Source: Riptortus pedestris (lineage: Eukaryota; Arthropoda; Insecta; Hemiptera; Alydidae). From it: a stretch of 64,000 nucleotides of DNA. Location of the stretch: the NCBI GenBank assembly GCA_019009955.1, contig CM032228.1, forward strand, positions 102,466,001 to 102,530,000. The letters run 5' to 3'. The position numbers were made by a program, and so were the translations under genes. Below, in pieces: positions 1 to 11,664 of this stretch. Each line of letters opens with the position of its first letter. The first letter of the stretch is position 1. Under the pieces are notes generated by a model. It ran no database searches. It had not been told where the DNA came from and saw nothing but the letters and a program-made list of their open reading frames with translations.

Positions 1-27
1 CATTTGGTTTTTATAGTTATGTATTTG

Positions 28-310
28 TATTGTCCCGTAGAGCCGGGTAAATTAAGAAGATTTTCCACGTACTGGGCACGTGGCTGCTCTCACACCATTT
101 ATACTCATTTCTCTTCTGTAATAAGAAATCGTTTTGTACAAGACTAGAGATGTAAGCTAAAAATAAGATATTTAGAGCCTTAGGCACGTAAAATCAAAAT
201 CACTTTAGTAGGAGTGGAGGCTTACAGAAGATTGAAAATGAAATAAAAGTTAAATCTCAATGTTAATCTTTGGTTTAGAGAGTAATTGTATAGAAGAGCA
301 ATATTAGTAC
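28..310 (+). repeat. HINE-A copy, degraded 5' half
   Basis: Bases 31-80 are a mutated form of the HINE-A 5' end (TGTCCCGTAGAGCCGGGT in place of the usual CGCAGGGGCTGCGT, then TTTTCCACGT). Bases 205-290 match the family's 'taggagtggaggcttac' block. No 3' hairpin follows, so this is an old decayed copy. Confidence 0.45.
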
Positions 311-410
311 ATTACTTTGATATTAATGTTGGTTATATAACATTTTTCCAGCCGTAGAATAAGAGTTATTTTGAATCCCTCCCGTTTTCTCTATCCATTG
401 AAAAAAAGTA

Positions 411-430
411 TGTCACGCAGGGGCTCCTTA
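411..430 (+). repeat. HINE-A 5'-end scrap
   Basis: GTCACGCAGGGGCT matches the first bases of the HINE-A 5' terminus exactly, then the match stops. Either a tiny remnant or a truncated copy. Confidence 0.35.
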
Positions 431-749
431 GCTTTCTTTGATAACAGGTTTGGTCCTTGACAAAATCAAAAAACAGTTGTGGAACCGTGCTTTAGAGAGA
501 AGCATGTAAAAACGACTGACAGAATAAGATCTAGAGATATGGGTACGCTGACCTGTGCAGAAGAAAATAAGGAATAGGCGAACGAACGTGAGAATGCAAC
601 CCGAATGGCTAGATGAGGGCAACAGGACAGCACAAAAGGTGTTATATGAGAGAAAAACTAGAACCCTGAAAATTCAGCCCTAATACGATTAAAATAAATT
701 CATGAAGTAACGTAATTTAGTACAATTTCTTTATCACTGGAAAGATGGA

Positions 750-992
750 GTGGGATTTGAAGTCTACGAGAATATGAAAGATACAACATTGCAAAAGACT
801 ACTAAGAGACGAGCTTTACTATTCAGCAAATTGCCCAATATTCCATTCATATTCGACAGGAGGAAAGTGTACAGGCCAACATTCAAGAAATTTACTTCAT
901 TCACTACATTGACTATTGTTGTAGATCAAATGTTTGGAGGTATGGAGTTTTGTCGGTTGAAAGCTGTACGAGAAAACATGATGTTAATATAA
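750..992 (+). other. Unassigned open frame, 80 codons
   Basis: An open frame with a mixed, fairly protein-like composition (basic N-terminal half, FDRRKVYRPTFKKF in the middle) ending at TAA. I recognise no domain, no splice sites are obvious, and no neighbour supports it. It may be chance or the remnant of a mobile element. Confidence 0.15.
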
Positions 993-1063
993 GGTTTGTT
1001 GTTAAAAGTAGAAAGTGTCTATTCTATTACAAATAAGTTGTTTATAAACATAACAACTACATA

Positions 1064-1165
1064 ACATGTATCGATCGGTCGCATAATAAAGGAGATAAAA
1101 ACAATTTTAGATTTGATCTATTCACTAAAATCCCCCTTCTCTAGTTCCAGCCTAAGCGTTAACAG
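1064..1165 (+). repeat. HINE-A central fragment beside Helitron H1
   Basis: Reads like the HINE-A middle: a diverged 'gatc.gacgtatagtaacggagatatt' block, then a C-rich stretch and 'agccgttaac' (here CAGCCTAAGCGTTAAC). It stops where the Helitron begins, so H1 may have landed in an older HINE-A copy. Confidence 0.4.
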
Positions 1166-1417
1166 AGAATAATATATATATATATAAAATTGTAACCTCT
1201 GTCTGTACATTAATTTTTTTCGCGAAATTTCACGATAACTTTTCGTTTCACATGTCATAGACACCATAACTGCATTTAGTTTCTTTGGTGTCTGTTTGTT
1301 TGTTTGTTTGTTACCTTTTCACGCATAAACGGCTGAACCAAATTTTATGAAACTTGGTATTAATATTACTACTAACCCAACTTAATTTTTAGGCTATATT
1401 ATTAACCTCTGAGACGA

Positions 1418-2455
1418 ACAGGAGTGGGGGTTATAAGGGAAGCCAGAAATTAAAAATAGCGATATTTCGTTTCCTATTGTTTTTTCGGCAATTATGAACA
1501 TAACAAAACTTATTTATTTTGATATTTAGAGTAACTTTTGTTATATACACTTTTTTCGTATACGGAATTTTAAACGAGATATACGCTAAAATCTATAGGG
1601 GAAGTGAAAAATTTTATTTGGGACAAAAGACCCAACCGAAATAAATAAAACTCGGTATATGTATTAGCACTAACGCTTTCATTATAACAAGCCATACCAA
1701 CATTTCAAGGGACGGGCAGGAGTGGGGGTTATAAGGGAAGCCAGAAATTAAAAATAGCGATATTTCGTTTCCTATTGGTTTTTTGCAAATATGAATATAA
1801 GAAAAGTTGTTTATTTTGTTATTTAGAGTAACTTTTGTTATATACACTTTTTTCGTATACCGAATTATAAACGAGATATACGCTAAAACCTATAGCGGGA
1901 GTCATCAATATTATTTGACACAAAAGACTGAACCGAACTAAATAAAACTCGGTATGTGTATTAGCACTGACGCCTTAATTATCGTAAGCCATATCAACTT
2001 TTCCAGGGATGGGCAGGAGTGGGGGTTGAAAGGGAGGCATGAATTTAAAAATAGTTGTATTTCGTTTTCAATTAGCTTTTCTGCAAATATGCACATGACA
2101 AAAGTAGTTTATTTTTCTATTTAAAGTAACTTTTGTAATATTCGTTTTTGTCTTTTAATAAAGTATAAACGAGATATACACTATAAACTAAAGCGGGAGT
2201 CTACTATTTTATTGGGCGCTAACGATTGAACCGAACTTAACAAAACTCGATATGTCAATTAGCAGTAATTCTTCCATGATTATAAGCTATATTAAAATTT
2301 TTAGGTTAGAAAGGGAGTAAGGGTTATAAGGGATGCCTGAAATAAAAATTCGCGATATATCATTGTCTATATGTTTTTCGGCAAACATGCACATAACAAT
2401 AGTTGTTTACTTTGTTATTTAGATGAACTTTTGTTTTATACATTTCTCCAGGAAC
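1418..2455 (+). repeat. About 295-bp tandem monomers inside Helitron H1
   Basis: Monomers restart at about 1418, 1718, 2012 and 2304, each opening with a form of 'aggagtgggggttataaggga'. Each holds an internal inverted repeat ATAACAAAAGTT / AACTTTTGTTAT around a short loop. Later monomers are more diverged, so the array is old. The same monomer forms the arrays in the other Helitron copies of this window. Confidence 0.75.
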
Positions 2456-2778
2456 AATTTGTGTAGCAAGTAATTTGAGTAGAAATATTGATATGCTCAA
2501 CAATTCATTCCAATTTGAACTATGAGGTACCTCACCTGGAAAAATTAATTCAAATCTACGTTAATATTTTGTCCTTAATAACTGAAATCCATGCATAATG
2601 CACAGGAGACTGGAAATATGACAATATGGAGGACAGTGAAGTCTTACATAAAAAATTAATTTTATTATTAACAAATGCCGAAAAGGGGTTTTAATCCTAA
2701 ACACTGGGACGGGTCCATGGCAAAATATTGTGGAAAGTAAAGCCTTGCCAAAAAAATACCATCAACATTCAGCTTGAT

Positions 2779-2824
2779 CGGCTTCGCCCGGGAATTGATT
2801 CAAATCAATTCCCGGGCGAAGCCG
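2779..2824. repeat. 46-bp near-perfect palindrome at the Helitron H1 3' end
   Basis: A 22-base arm (2779-2800) is the exact reverse complement of 2803-2824 with a two-base loop. The right arm contains the normal Helitron 3' hairpin. The left arm is an extra inverted copy that is absent from the sister copy ending at 52915. Confidence 0.9.
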
Positions 2825-2838
2825 GGTATCTGAGCTAG

Positions 2839-2879
<41 letters not shown>

Positions 2880-2882
2880 ATG
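2839..2882. repeat. (TA)n(TG)n microsatellite
   Basis: Alternating TA then TG directly after the Helitron terminal CTAG. Confidence 0.9.
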
Positions 2883-3061
2883 CATGTTTTCATAGGTATT
2901 TTCTCCATGTACTAGATAGGGCAGGCTTCTTGGGCACATGTAAATTGTAAAATCCCTGCCATAAGTTTATTCTGATTTGATAGGATGAATAATCTTATGA
3001 AGGACTAAGAAATATCCGATAATTATTCTTGAACTGCTTTCAAATTCTCTACGTTTTAAAA

Positions 3062-3489
3062 GTCCGTCACGCAGGGACTGCGTAAACTAAGCAGATTTCC
3101 CACGTAAAGTTACACAACAGAGAAATCTCCATACGAGTGCCGAATAGTTACGGAAACAGCCGAACTAGCTTTCAGCGGGAACGAAGCAGCGGCCATAGCT
3201 CGTCCGTTACACTTAATAAAATGCAAATATCTTGGTTAATATTCAAGATATAGAATAAATGTATATAACAATATTTATAGTAAATTTAATTTGCAATAAG
3301 ATTGGTTCTATACAATTTTTCGATCCGACGTATAGTAACGGAGATATTTCGAATTTTCGAAAACCCCTCCCCCTCCCACTGGTCCGGTTTCAGCCGTTAA
3401 CGAACTTGATCTTCCTTTTTACATAAAACGATTAAATACCGAGTTTGGTGACGATTGTACAAAAATTACGACCGGTAGAGTGTTAACAG

Positions 3490-3545
<56 letters not shown>

Positions 3546-3667
3546 TTGAACGGAGCTCATTTTCGTCCTCTCCTGGGTAGGATCGATGGACATTTGAAGA
3601 AATTTTTCGATAATCGCGTCATGAGTACGACCTCAATAGCTGATTTCCCTTAAGGGAAATCTGCTAA
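3062..3667 (+). mobile_element. HINE-A, full-length reference copy
   Basis: The 5' end is CCGTCACGCAGGGACTGCGT then AAGCAGATTTCCCACGT. The body has the blocks 'aaaatgcaaatatc', 'gatccgacgtatagtaacgg' and 'tttcagccgttaacg'. A pure (TA)n tract sits at 3493-3541. The 3' module begins 'gttttgaacgg' and ends in hairpin GATTTCCCTTAAGGGAAATC plus TGCTAA. AGCAGATTTCCC near the 5' end is the inverse of GGGAAATCTGCT at the 3' end. It has no coding capacity. The layout matches Helentron-derived DINE-1/HINE elements; a foldback or MITE origin is the alternative. Confidence 0.7.
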
Positions 3668-3669
3668 TA

Positions 3670-4160
3670 AAATCGTTCCTGGCTAATACTGCAGCTCGTA
3701 AGTAGTTCATCTTGCATTGTATCCGACATTAGTCAGAGAGGGGAGAGGGAAATGTTCGGACGTGAGTGAGAGGTGTTCCTCACGTGAGACACTTTTTACT
3801 CCCGTTTAGAGTCAGGATTGCTAACGATAAAAATATTAACGACAAGGTTCGTGTTGTTTTGACAAACGAACTAGAGTTGTGACATACATGGCTTCGAAAA
3901 CTTAGCAAGAAAGTCCCAAAACCTTTCAAACATTCTTCAAATTGTGACATATCCACCCCACCTTATTCTTCTCATGCTTGTAAGCAGCCTTGAGCATGTG
4001 ACTCATTATGCTGAACTATGTAAGGTAATGTATAGCTATTATTTGAATACTCCAAGAACGTGACGTCCTCTAGCATTCCTCCTGAATGAATATGTTTAGT
4101 TTTATATTCAATCTACTGACCGGACTCGGCTCTTTAGTTTATTAAAACTTTTGCAACATA
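3670..4160. other. No gene seen
   Basis: Moderately GC-richer than its surroundings, with no long frame, no recognised repeat and no RNA gene. Confidence 0.5.
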
Positions 4161-4162
4161 CA

Positions 4163-4480
4163 ATTTTAAGTCAATTTGCGATTCAACACCAGGAGTGCTT
4201 TGGTTGAATAACTGGAATAAACTCCATTATCTACATATTTTATAGATTTGGAAGACAGCGTTCCAGTTATGCTAACATTAGATATAGAACTAATTATATA
4301 TTCTTTACTAATACTTTCATTAATGTATTTAAAACTGTCATCCAATTTTGATTGAATCAAGTCTAAAACGTAATCTGCTAAGGAGATTATTCACATCAAT
4401 TAAAAACTGTTGGAGGGGTTCTCTTAAGACTGCTTCCTCATCTGGCCAACTGCGTAATTGAGTGATGTAAATAATTCATT
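4163..4480 (-). other. Coding-like fragment, unknown, frameshifted
   Basis: On the minus strand one frame (about 4480-4340) reads ITQLRSWPDEEAVLREPLQQ onward for about 40 codons. A second frame, overlapping it near 4350 and running down to about 4166, reads a Ser/Ile-rich 64-residue stretch. Joined by one frameshift they would make roughly 100 residues of protein-like composition. I recognise no family. It could be a decayed mobile-element gag-like protein or host exon, or chance. Confidence 0.2.
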
Positions 4481-4754
4481 TTTTTTTCCCGCTCTTAGTT
4501 TTTACATTTTTCTTTATCAGCTGAAGACCGTGATGGGGAGATCGAAGTTGATCTTGTTGATATAAACAGTGATTTATAACTCCCACAGAAAGCTTCTTAT
4601 CTATTCTGACTCAATCTCCATGAACGATTCAGCTGTTTTCTTTGGAATCACTCCTCTAGTGGTATACCCTTCTCTGTTTAGTCGTCAACTTGGTATTTGA
4701 TTTAAAATAATCAAAGTCTGATATGTACTCAGAAACACACACACATATATATGT

Positions 4755-5760
4755 TTGTTTGTTTCGTAAGGTTTTAGGGCGAAAAACTACCAGGTTATCA
4801 TCGCCCTGTAATATCTATAATTCACATTTTGATATCCTCATCCATATCGCCATTTTAACAATATAAACGAGGATACAAAAACCTTGTCCTTTAAATTTTT
4901 TTGTATAAATTCGTATTTTTTACAAAATTAAACAATTTATCGAGTTCTTTCGGGTCATCTCCAAGGGCCACTTCTATATCATTGGAAATATTGCATTTGT
5001 TTCTAATATCTGTATACTTTTGACATTCCATTAATATGTGGTAGATAGTCAAGTCTGTGTTACACTTCTCACAAATCGGGGGTTGATCTTTTGTCATAAG
5101 ATAACCACGCGTAAATATTCGGAGTCTTCCTAATACAACTTCTTCTCTTCTGTTGTCTCTTGTCGAATATTTCCATGGACGGATGGTGGTTTTAATAGTT
5201 TTTAGTTTATTGTTCTGGATTTCGTTCCACATGTGTTGCCAGTTTTTATCAATTTATTCTTTGAGTGGTTGATAGAGTTCTGCAGATGAAATTGTTGTTG
5301 GGGTGATGGAGTCGAGTTGGTGGGCTTCTCTGGCTGCTAAATCTGCTTTTTCATTTCCATCTATTCCCACGTGGCTTGGAATCCACATGAAGTAGACGAC
5401 CCTTTTTAACTCTCGGAGCATTTGTATTTGATTATGTATTTTTTGTACTATTGGGTTGTTTGTAAATACATCTTTAATACTCAATAGGGCACTCAACGAG
5501 TCAGTGCATATCAGGAATTTTTCTTGAGTCGAGTGTTTGTAAATGCAATGATATAAAGTGTACTGAATTGCCAATAGTTCGGCAGAATAGATGCTGGTTA
5601 ATTTGTTTAGTTTGAATTTTTGGCAGGCATTTTCTTCGTAGTAGGCACAGGAGGAAGACTCGGCAATTTTCGAGCCATCAGTGTATATGATCTTTGGGTG
5701 TTGATATTTTTCTATTTGGTTAATGGAAAGCTTCCTTTATTTTCCAGTAGTTGATCTCTT

Positions 5761-5762
<2 letters not shown>
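4755..5762 (-). pseudogene. Non-LTR retrotransposon ORF2 C-terminus with RNase H, 5'-truncated
   Basis: On the minus strand this reads through an RNase H domain: YTDGSK at the start, SAELLAIQ, TDSLSALLS, then WIPSHVGIDGNEKADLAA near the end. These hold the expected acidic residues and the closing His/Asp. A CX2C...HX4C knuckle follows (CEKC, HILMEC), typical of the C-terminus of I, LOA or R1-type non-LTR elements. One in-frame stop near 5245 separates RNase H from the tail, and the frame shifts upstream of about 5715. The 3' flank ends in an AAACAAACAAAC tail near 4760. The 5' side is cut at a (TA)n tract. It is a dead copy that encodes no reverse transcriptase. Confidence 0.85.

Positions 5763-5808
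<46 letters not shown>
5763..5808. repeat. (TA)n microsatellite
   Basis: A pure TA run that marks the truncated end of the RNase H element. Confidence 0.95.
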
Positions 5809-5811
<3 letters not shown>

Positions 5812-5819
5812 GCCGTATA

Positions 5820-5980
5820 CATTTCGGTTATTACACATGTGAATTGGCTTTATTTATTTGTTACTAAGGTTTCATAGCAATGACAGACCCCTGTGTTATG
5901 TTGTGGTAAAGATTCTGACGTTGTACTCATTTCTTCAAGTTCTCTAGAGTTGTGCCCTTCAAATTTTTATTAACATACGC

Positions 5981-6022
<42 letters not shown>

Positions 6023-8450
6023 ATACACAGCGGCAATTTTTTAATTTCATAATTCATAAACAGACTTTTAAAAACAGGAATTAACTAGAACTTTTCAGTG
6101 ATGCACTAGAGTGGTAGGCATTTTAAAATAATTCTAATGCGTTGCACATTCTGGCCCGCCAATTAAGGGGTAAAAATCATTTTGTGCAAATGACTATTAT
6201 TAACTGTCAAGAATTACTTTGTACAATTTGATTACGAATTTCCTGAAATTCAATTAATTCGATAAGAAAAATTATGAATGTCGATCATCAGGCGTAATGG
6301 TAATACTGCCTTGATGGAACACTGGGTACTAAATAACTTTGTTCACAGTTAAGAAACTATGTTATAAAAATGTTATAGATGTTAAAATGTATTAAATATT
6401 ATTGAAACACCTCCCATTCTGGTATTAATTGATTAATACTTCCTAATTTTCCTATGAATCAATTTTTGTCGTTATGGTTTAGACAGCATCTAGGCACTAA
6501 TTATATCCTTCTTATAGGTTGTGCTCAAACATCATGGAGTTTGGGTTCAACTTTAAAAAATCATATTTTGATAACATGAAAAATGAATTTACTAAACAAT
6601 ACGAGACTTAGTCAAGTACATCGTGTGAATCTTAGTTTTTATTAGAACTAAAGGGAAATTCTCTGTTGGAAATTTAAATATTTTAACTTATAAATGCGAA
6701 TGAGAAATTATCTAATCAAAAATATATGCCCGGAAATAACAACTTATAAAAAGTAAGCTATTACAACAATCTGTCAACAATCGTGACTGATAAAGTAACG
6801 TGTCAACCGAGCGGTGTTCAATAAAGGATTAATAAATGGCATCTAAAGAGATAAGAAGTGTTAGGCATACTAGGTCAAGCATATTCATCATCATCTCAAT
6901 GCTACGCCTTCTTCCAACCAATTGTCCTTTTCGAAGAAACATAATTATAAATATTCAACTTATACTGTATAATCATAATATTTAATTTAAATTTACTGTT
7001 TATAAACAAATAAATTAATATAATAAATTATATAAATAATCTATAATCATATAGCCTAAATCGTACCTTAACATACCCGTATGTAGTTGACTCAAATATA
7101 AAAGCTCATCGGAATGAATAGAACCACTTTTATGTGATAGAATAACAATCAATGTCATGTATTTTTTGCGCACCTTATAAAGGAGATTTGAATATGAAGT
7201 TTTAGTTTACCACAAAAAAAAGTTTATAAATTATGTTCCAAGTATATTACGTATCGTAATAACTTTCAAATGAATAGAAGAATAGAATATATATTTATTT
7301 GTTAAAGATTAACATCTTGTACAAATTAAATAAATAAATAATAATTCTGATTTTTTAAATAAATAATTAAATCCAAGTTCTTGAGATCAACAATAATTTT
7401 ACTTTCAAATGAAGTCCAACAAAATGTTTTGCACAGTCAATTTAATAGGAGGTCGTGTGTTGTCCACAGCACGTTTGTTAATTCAGCATAACAATCCGTC
7501 GTTCAAAACTTAGTTGAAAGGACAAAATTTAGATCAGTCTTTGGAAACCCATTTACCAAATTTTTTGTGCTAGAAGTAGGTCATTACTTCATTTCCTAAT
7601 CTTATTAATAGCTGTCAAGCACTATTTTCTGACGAGTCGCTATCAAGTCCAATATTTATCAGAGTTGGCAGCTCTAATCTAACAGAGGCGAGAACCTGCT
7701 AAAAGCAGTGATAAGACTACGGGGAATTTTTAAATCTCCGAGCTGAGTAGTAGAGGAAGACTGAGTCAAACAGCTTCCCTCCCGAACCTCTCCCCAGCAT
7801 TAGCGGGAAACGGCTGACTCATCAATCGAGATCTATCTCAAAATTTCTCTCTGAGTCAGGGCGTAGGCACCCCGTAGTAAGTGCCACGTGGGCAGCCCAT
7901 TCATAATTTTACCGGATACTAGTGGGTTCGCCTTCATTGATGAAAATACTTGTCTCCTCTCAAGAGATTGTTGTCCTAGGTTACCCTGACGTAAGCCACT
8001 CTAATGGCGAGGTTGAATGACCCCCTGTACAGAAATAAAACCTCAAGTGTTTCAACATAGTCCTTTCACAATCACTTGCTAAATATACAACCCTTCTCAC
8101 TTAGCCCGGCTAGTAGTAATCGCTGCCATTCCTCCTTGATAACGCATCGGAACATGAAAAAAAGTTTTTACAGTGTAGTTACTTTGCATTCCACTGACTT
8201 AATATTGTTTGGAATTCACCAAAACATAAAGAGGATGTATTCATTTTACCATTAAATTAATTATACCGTACAATCTGCAGTGTTATCAACTAATAGACTT
8301 TTTGTTTTATTATCCGTCCTTTAGACGATAAGAAGTCTTTCATAAACATCATTCAGGTTCTGCATAAACTAGTTAGTTAAGTTTCTCATGCGGTTGACAA
8401 TCATTCGGAAATTATATCATCTCGCCACTATTCTCTGTTTCACTCGTAGT
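5820..8450. other. AT-rich unique-looking DNA, no gene seen
   Basis: Holds a (GT)n run at 5981-6018. A GC-richer island at 7640-8040 ends near AATAAA (about 8034) but has no long frame; it may be an unrecognised repeat. I see no exon or RNA gene in the rest. Confidence 0.5.
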
Positions 8451-8454
8451 AAGA

Positions 8455-8835
8455 AGCCTACCTAAACAGGAATTAAAATGTAAGCTGGACATGAGATGTC
8501 CAGTGCCTGAGATATTCAAAATGAATATAGGTTGAGTAGAAGTGGGAACTTACCAAAACCTGATACCAAGAAATACAAATAATTCGGCAAATATTAGAGT
8601 TAGAGAAAACACGTATAAAACAATAGTTGTAGAAAAGATAACATTCTTCTATCCGACACATGGATAACGGAGTTATTTCGAAATTTCGATTCCGCTCCTT
8701 CCGAACCCCTCCCCTACCGTTCAGCCGCTGCCATTACTGCATATAATTTTTAATTTTGCATTAATCGGTTAAGTAACGAGTGTGGTATCAAGTAAAATCG
8801 TTACTTGTTTTCCAATCAGTCGAACATTCGAAAAT
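8455..8835 (+). repeat. HINE-A, degraded middle part
   Basis: Diverged HINE-A blocks occur in the right order: 'gttgagtagaagtgggaacttac', an AAATA-rich block, 'ctatccgacacatggataacggag', a C-rich block and a mutated 'aatcggttaagtaacgag'. Both termini are missing. Confidence 0.55.
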
Positions 8836-8839
8836 AATG

Positions 8840-11100
8840 CTGAATGGTGTCATAGGAGAAAAAATTTCGTAAAACCAAATTTTCTATGTGGAATTGCATT
8901 ATAGATACTCCGTACAATTTTACAAAAGCACGTTCAAAATTAAGATTCACACATGCAGATAAACATGGATAATGCGATGTGGCCATCAGGAATTACTTTA
9001 AAGTCTATGTTTCCTCCCCGGCATGCAAGCTGGGAATAACACATTTCATGATATATAAGGTGAAAATGTCACGAGTAGGCTTTAAGAAATACATGAAATA
9101 CAAGTAATGTCGTGTGCCATCAGTAACACATTGGGCATTTAAAAGGGCTTAGCCTTTCAAAAAAACTTAATTCCTTTATCCCAATACGATGGGCAGTGTG
9201 GACTATGAGAAGTATACTACCTGAAGTAGACGCTGATTCTAACATCTTATGTTAACAGAACTAGGTATTTCTAAATATTTGGTCAGCCAAAATCTTTATA
9301 CACCCAACCCGAGTTGCATAATATATTTTCCTTAATCTAAGGAAATAAATTAAAACATCTTCCGTTTGTTTGTGTGACCAAATGTTTTCATTTAGAAAAG
9401 GAGGTGAGGTGAAAGCATTTTTCGTAGGCTAATATATTTAATGTAGTAAACATCTTTCTTCGACAGCTCATTGTTGTGCACAAATTAATGAAATGCCTTC
9501 GCGTGCCTAATTCCCTATTGGACGATGGGAAAGGATAACGTTGCTATTAAAATTCAATTCTATATTACATTATCGCGTGTTTATAGATGGGGGACCTTTT
9601 ATGTACTTAGAAATTAAAATGAATACTTTTCCATGTCATCCTCTAATCTAAAAATACCTTCTGAACTATTTAGCTAATACGGAGTGCTATTTACAAATTA
9701 GGTTCGTGTGGAAGAAGTGCACTGAGGACACGTGTTGTGTATCATTGATGACTTACGAAATAAATCAGAAAAAGGTTTCTACTTTGGTATTCTGGCAGGT
9801 GGAACTGAATTATTGCTGGTTGAGCAATCTCCCGCAATAACAATTCATTGAAGTGACACAGTGGTCCCGATTCGCCCATCATGATGCAAAAAATCTGAAA
9901 AACCAAATATATTTTTTCTATACCTAGTATACATTTTGAATATATATAGGTATATTTGTTTTTTACACACATACTTGTTTGATCCTGTAAGAGTATTAAA
10001 TATCGGCATTTCGTGTATCTTAGTGGAATGAGTTTGAAATAAATTTTTTCGGTAAATATTATTTTATTTTACGATTATAATGGTACAGATAGGAATTAGG
10101 TATAATACTGGCACTTAACCACTGAATGCAATAGTTAGAAGAACAATAATGTATATGGCGAGTTTCAAGTGGTCATTTACTAATTTTGTTTGGATGTAAT
10201 TAAAACGCATTTTATTTTTTGTCCAGTAAATAAACATTCTTGAGCTATAATTATTCATTAATTAATTTCTTAGGTAGGACAAATAATATACCGACAGGAA
10301 GAGATTTGGAACATTTGATTCTTAATTCAAATTCAAGCTGTGAGTTTTATAACTAAATTCTTAAATATATTTTATCGGAAAACGCACACGTAAAGAGACA
10401 ACTAGCCGTATTACGCTGTAATTATTTAGTTTGATAGAGAAAAACCTATCCTCAATGAAACGTTTGAAGTGAAATATGCATTGTGGTTAGATGTTGAAGT
10501 AGAGTTTCAACCTAAGGAGGAAGCCAGGACAGAAGAGGAACCATCAACAAGCGCAGGTTAATGCGGTAGCCCCGGAAATAGTTTTGAGGAAGCCAAGGAA
10601 CGGAAAAAGAATAACATAATCAAAAGGGAAGCAGATAGATTTTCAACCCCACAAGCAGATAGAGTGCTTTCCAGTCGTCTTCGACGGAAGGGGAAGCGAG
10701 CAGGAGCAGATTGCATAAAGCTTTTCAGTAGGACAAGACCAAAATCATCAAAAGGCGTATTCCATAAAATAAATCCCTTTTATGTAACAAAAAAAATACG
10801 AAAGTACTAGAAATATCGAGAGAACCTACCATGTCCGTCTAACCCCCACCTCAAACCTTTACAAATCTAATACAACAAGAAACAGGTGTTATAAAAAAAC
10901 ACCTTTTCAATTTCACAATAAAGATCATAGAAAGTATGAACGACTAAAAGTATTTTTTGCACAATGAAGGGGGATTCGGGACCACTGCATCGAAAGCGTT
11001 TTGTCGCTTCAGTAAATTGTTCTTGTGGAAGGGTGGCCTTTTTACTCAACATTCAATAAAAAAGGTTTTATAAAAACGGAGCATCATCACTCATCATAAT
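8840..11100. other. AT-rich DNA, no gene seen
   Basis: The only coding-like spot is about 10492-10560 (+), reading DVEVEFQPKEEARTEEEPST and then stopping. It is acidic and low-complexity, and could be the tail of a dead element ORF. Nothing else is recognisable. Confidence 0.45.
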
Positions 11101-11104
11101 AATG

Positions 11105-11600
11105 GTAGAGCTGAAGTCGATAGAAGAATAGCACATTCTTAACAAGTCATCCAAAACATAAGTATTTCAACTTATAAGCATGGACACCAAAAATATGTTT
11201 GCTAAACCTTTCGTATGGAGTGTGCTGCTTTACGGGAGCGAAAGTTGGATTCTCAACAAAAGGGAATATAATAGATTGGAAGCAATGGAAATGTGGATCA
11301 GGCGTAGAATTATTGGAACAAGTTGGACTAAAAAAAAAAACAACTTGGAAGTTATAAATGGAGTAAGTGAGAGCAAAAGTCATATCAACGCCATGGAAAA
11401 AAGGAGTGTGAACGTCTTTGGCATATCATAAGGCACAGCGATGTCATCACATGTATATTTGAAGGGCCTCTTGGGCATAGTGGAAGAGGAAGGCCGAGAA
11501 AATCGTATTTTGAAGAAATCAAGCATCTTATGGATTTCGGTGAGTATAGTAATATACAGCTTCCGAAAAGATACAATGGTTGTAACTACAAGGCTTAGAC
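11105..11600 (+). pseudogene. Non-LTR retrotransposon RT C-terminal tail
   Basis: The plus strand shows 'AEVDRRIAHS', then FVWSVLLYGSESW, RLEAMEMWIRRRIIG and SWTKKK. After a frameshift near 11420 it continues HIIRHSDVITCIFEG, GHSGRGRPRKSYFEEIK and ends at TAG near 11600. This order is the standard C-terminus of the endonuclease/RT ORF of craft-type (CR1/RTE-like) insect non-LTR elements. The coding part is 5'-truncated and shifted, so it is inactive. A GATGATATATA tail leads into a (TA)n tract, consistent with a 3' tail of the retrocopy. Confidence 0.75.
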
Positions 11601-11612
11601 TTAAGATCATGA

Positions 11613-11662
<50 letters not shown>
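11613..11662. repeat. (TA)n microsatellite at a retroelement 3' tail
   Basis: A pure TA run directly after the non-LTR fragment. It probably grew from the element's 3' tail. Confidence 0.9.

Positions 11663-11664
<2 letters not shown>

Larger units (their letters stand above)
1171..2838 (+). mobile_element. Helitron H1, non-autonomous
   Basis: The left end is a TA-rich start then AAAATTGTAACCTCTGTCTG, a (GTTT)n run and 'cacgcataaacggctgaacc', a phrase shared with other insect Helitrons. The right end has the Helitron signature: hairpin CCCGGGCGAAGCCGGG, a short spacer TATCTGAG, then CTAG (2835-2838) followed by T. The middle is about four tandem monomers of roughly 295 bp and then a unique 3' section. 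There is no Rep or helicase coding, so it depends on another element for movement. The 5' boundary is approximate because it merges with (TA)n. Confidence 0.75.

Noticed and set aside
1418..2455. Regularly spaced repeats as a possible CRISPR array
   Set aside because: Units of about 295 bp with no short constant repeat and no unique spacers; they are Helitron internal tandem repeats in a eukaryotic context.
7640..8040. GC-richer island as a possible LTR or gene end
   Set aside because: No matching partner repeat, no long frame and no primer-binding site were found.
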